DNA of 64,000 bases from Gordonibacter sp. 28C (GTDB lineage: Bacteria; Actinomycetota; Coriobacteriia; Coriobacteriales; Eggerthellaceae). Every line of letters begins with the position of its first letter. Within the stretch, counting starts at the first letter, position 1. Under the pieces are notes generated by a model. It was given only the letters and a program-made list of their open reading frames with translations. It ran no database searches and was not told the DNA's origin. The translations under genes and the position numbers were made by a program. Below, piece after piece: positions 63,829 to 64,000 of the stretch. The stretch covers positions 124,001-188,000 of the forward strand of contig NZ_PPTR01000007.1 of assembly GCF_003339845.1 (NCBI RefSeq). Direction: 5' to 3'.

Positions 63829-64000
63829 CTAGAAAATCGGATGCGTCGGATGTTCGTCCCCGTCGACGACGAACACGGTGCGCTCGTTGTACTTCGGCGG
63901 TATCACCGGAATCTGCACATACGAATCGTAACGGCCGCCCGTGTGGACGATGTGGTCGCCCTTGTTGTCGGTCTCCCAAACCAAGGGCTCTATCCAATGC
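63829..64000 (-). CDS. C-terminal end of an unidentified protein
   Basis: The last ~56 codons of a gene that continues beyond the right edge, ending TAG at 63831-63829. The readable end (WETDNKGDHIVHTGGRYDSY, then VQIPVIPPKYNERTVFVV and DGDEHPTHPIF) is aromatic- and proline-rich without a motif I can assign; a C-terminus of a redox enzyme subunit is conceivable. Reality of the gene is supported by the terminator that follows. Confidence 0.6.
   Translation of the reverse strand, partial: HWIEPLVWETDNKGDHIVHTGGRYDSYVQIPVIPPKYNERTVFVVDGDEHPTHPIF

Overview
The window is GC-rich bacterial DNA in which nearly every gene is on the minus strand. Gene content and gene order point to a coriobacterial actinobacterium, most likely the Eggerthellaceae; this is an inference from synteny and protein style, not from a marker gene. 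Supporting blocks are asp23/yloU-fakA-recG-rsmD-coaD, tyrA-aroA-cmk-plsC-ispH, scpA-scpB-pseudouridine synthase, DUF512-der-plsY-gpsA, high GC, and many GTG starts and stop/start overlaps. A perfect parS site at 5237-5252 suggests the region is on the origin-proximal part of the chromosome. Layout from left to right: 1-5 kb holds the end of a HelD/UvrD-like helicase gene, an AraC-GNAT fusion regulator, and an ABC exporter with its YtrA/GntR repressor and a clear promoter/operator. 5-12.5 kb is housekeeping (YceD-like protein, coiled-coil protein, coaD, rsmD, recG, fakA, asp23, and the divergent rpmB). 12.8-18 kb holds a QueD-like enzyme, a zinc-ribbon coiled-coil protein, a NIF3-like protein, a PHP phosphatase, a cysteine desulfurase and rpe. 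18-22 kb is an FtsX-type ABC transporter with an XRE-type membrane regulator. 22-28 kb holds a MITE-like inverted repeat, ogt, a VanZ-RDD-NAD(P)HX epimerase triple fusion, two paralogous lipoproteins and a methyltransferase. 28-50 kb continues with lipid, GTPase, isoprenoid, aromatic amino acid and condensin genes; it also has an unusual unit of two ArsA-like ATPases, an 80-residue protein and a MarR regulator (32.9-36.1 kb). 50.8-63 kb is a compact molybdenum nitrogenase locus. The nitrogenase locus reads, in transcription order, nifV, a structured leader, nifH, nifI1, nifI2, nifD, nifK, nifE, a nifN-nifB fusion, a [2Fe-2S] ferredoxin, a soluble HisKA_2 sensor kinase and an ANTAR-domain response regulator. 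It contains the usual minimal set H, D, K, E, N, B plus nifV. The NifD insertion, short NifK, NifI switch proteins and NifN-B fusion all resemble the Clostridium pasteurianum type. The most interesting observation lies in the nifV-nifH gap. The predicted nifH leader starts close to a TATAGT -10 box and then carries three small hairpins (61808-61828, 61788-61803, 61767-61780), each with a six-base loop that has A at position 1 and G at position 4. The third hairpin overlaps the 5' arm of a strong intrinsic terminator (61733-61772) just before nifH. This is the architecture of ANTAR-dependent transcription antitermination, and the ANTAR regulator and its kinase lie at the end of the same gene run. 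I infer that nitrogen fixation here is switched by RNA antitermination. A second theme is small dispersed repeats. One REP-like family (core CCTTCGACTCC...CTCAGGATGAC) occurs in six places; inside genes it forms the linker between the NifN and NifB domains and the C-terminal tail of Cmk, and at trmL it supplies the ribosome binding site. Another family occurs as roughly 110-bp inverted pairs in two intergenic spaces.
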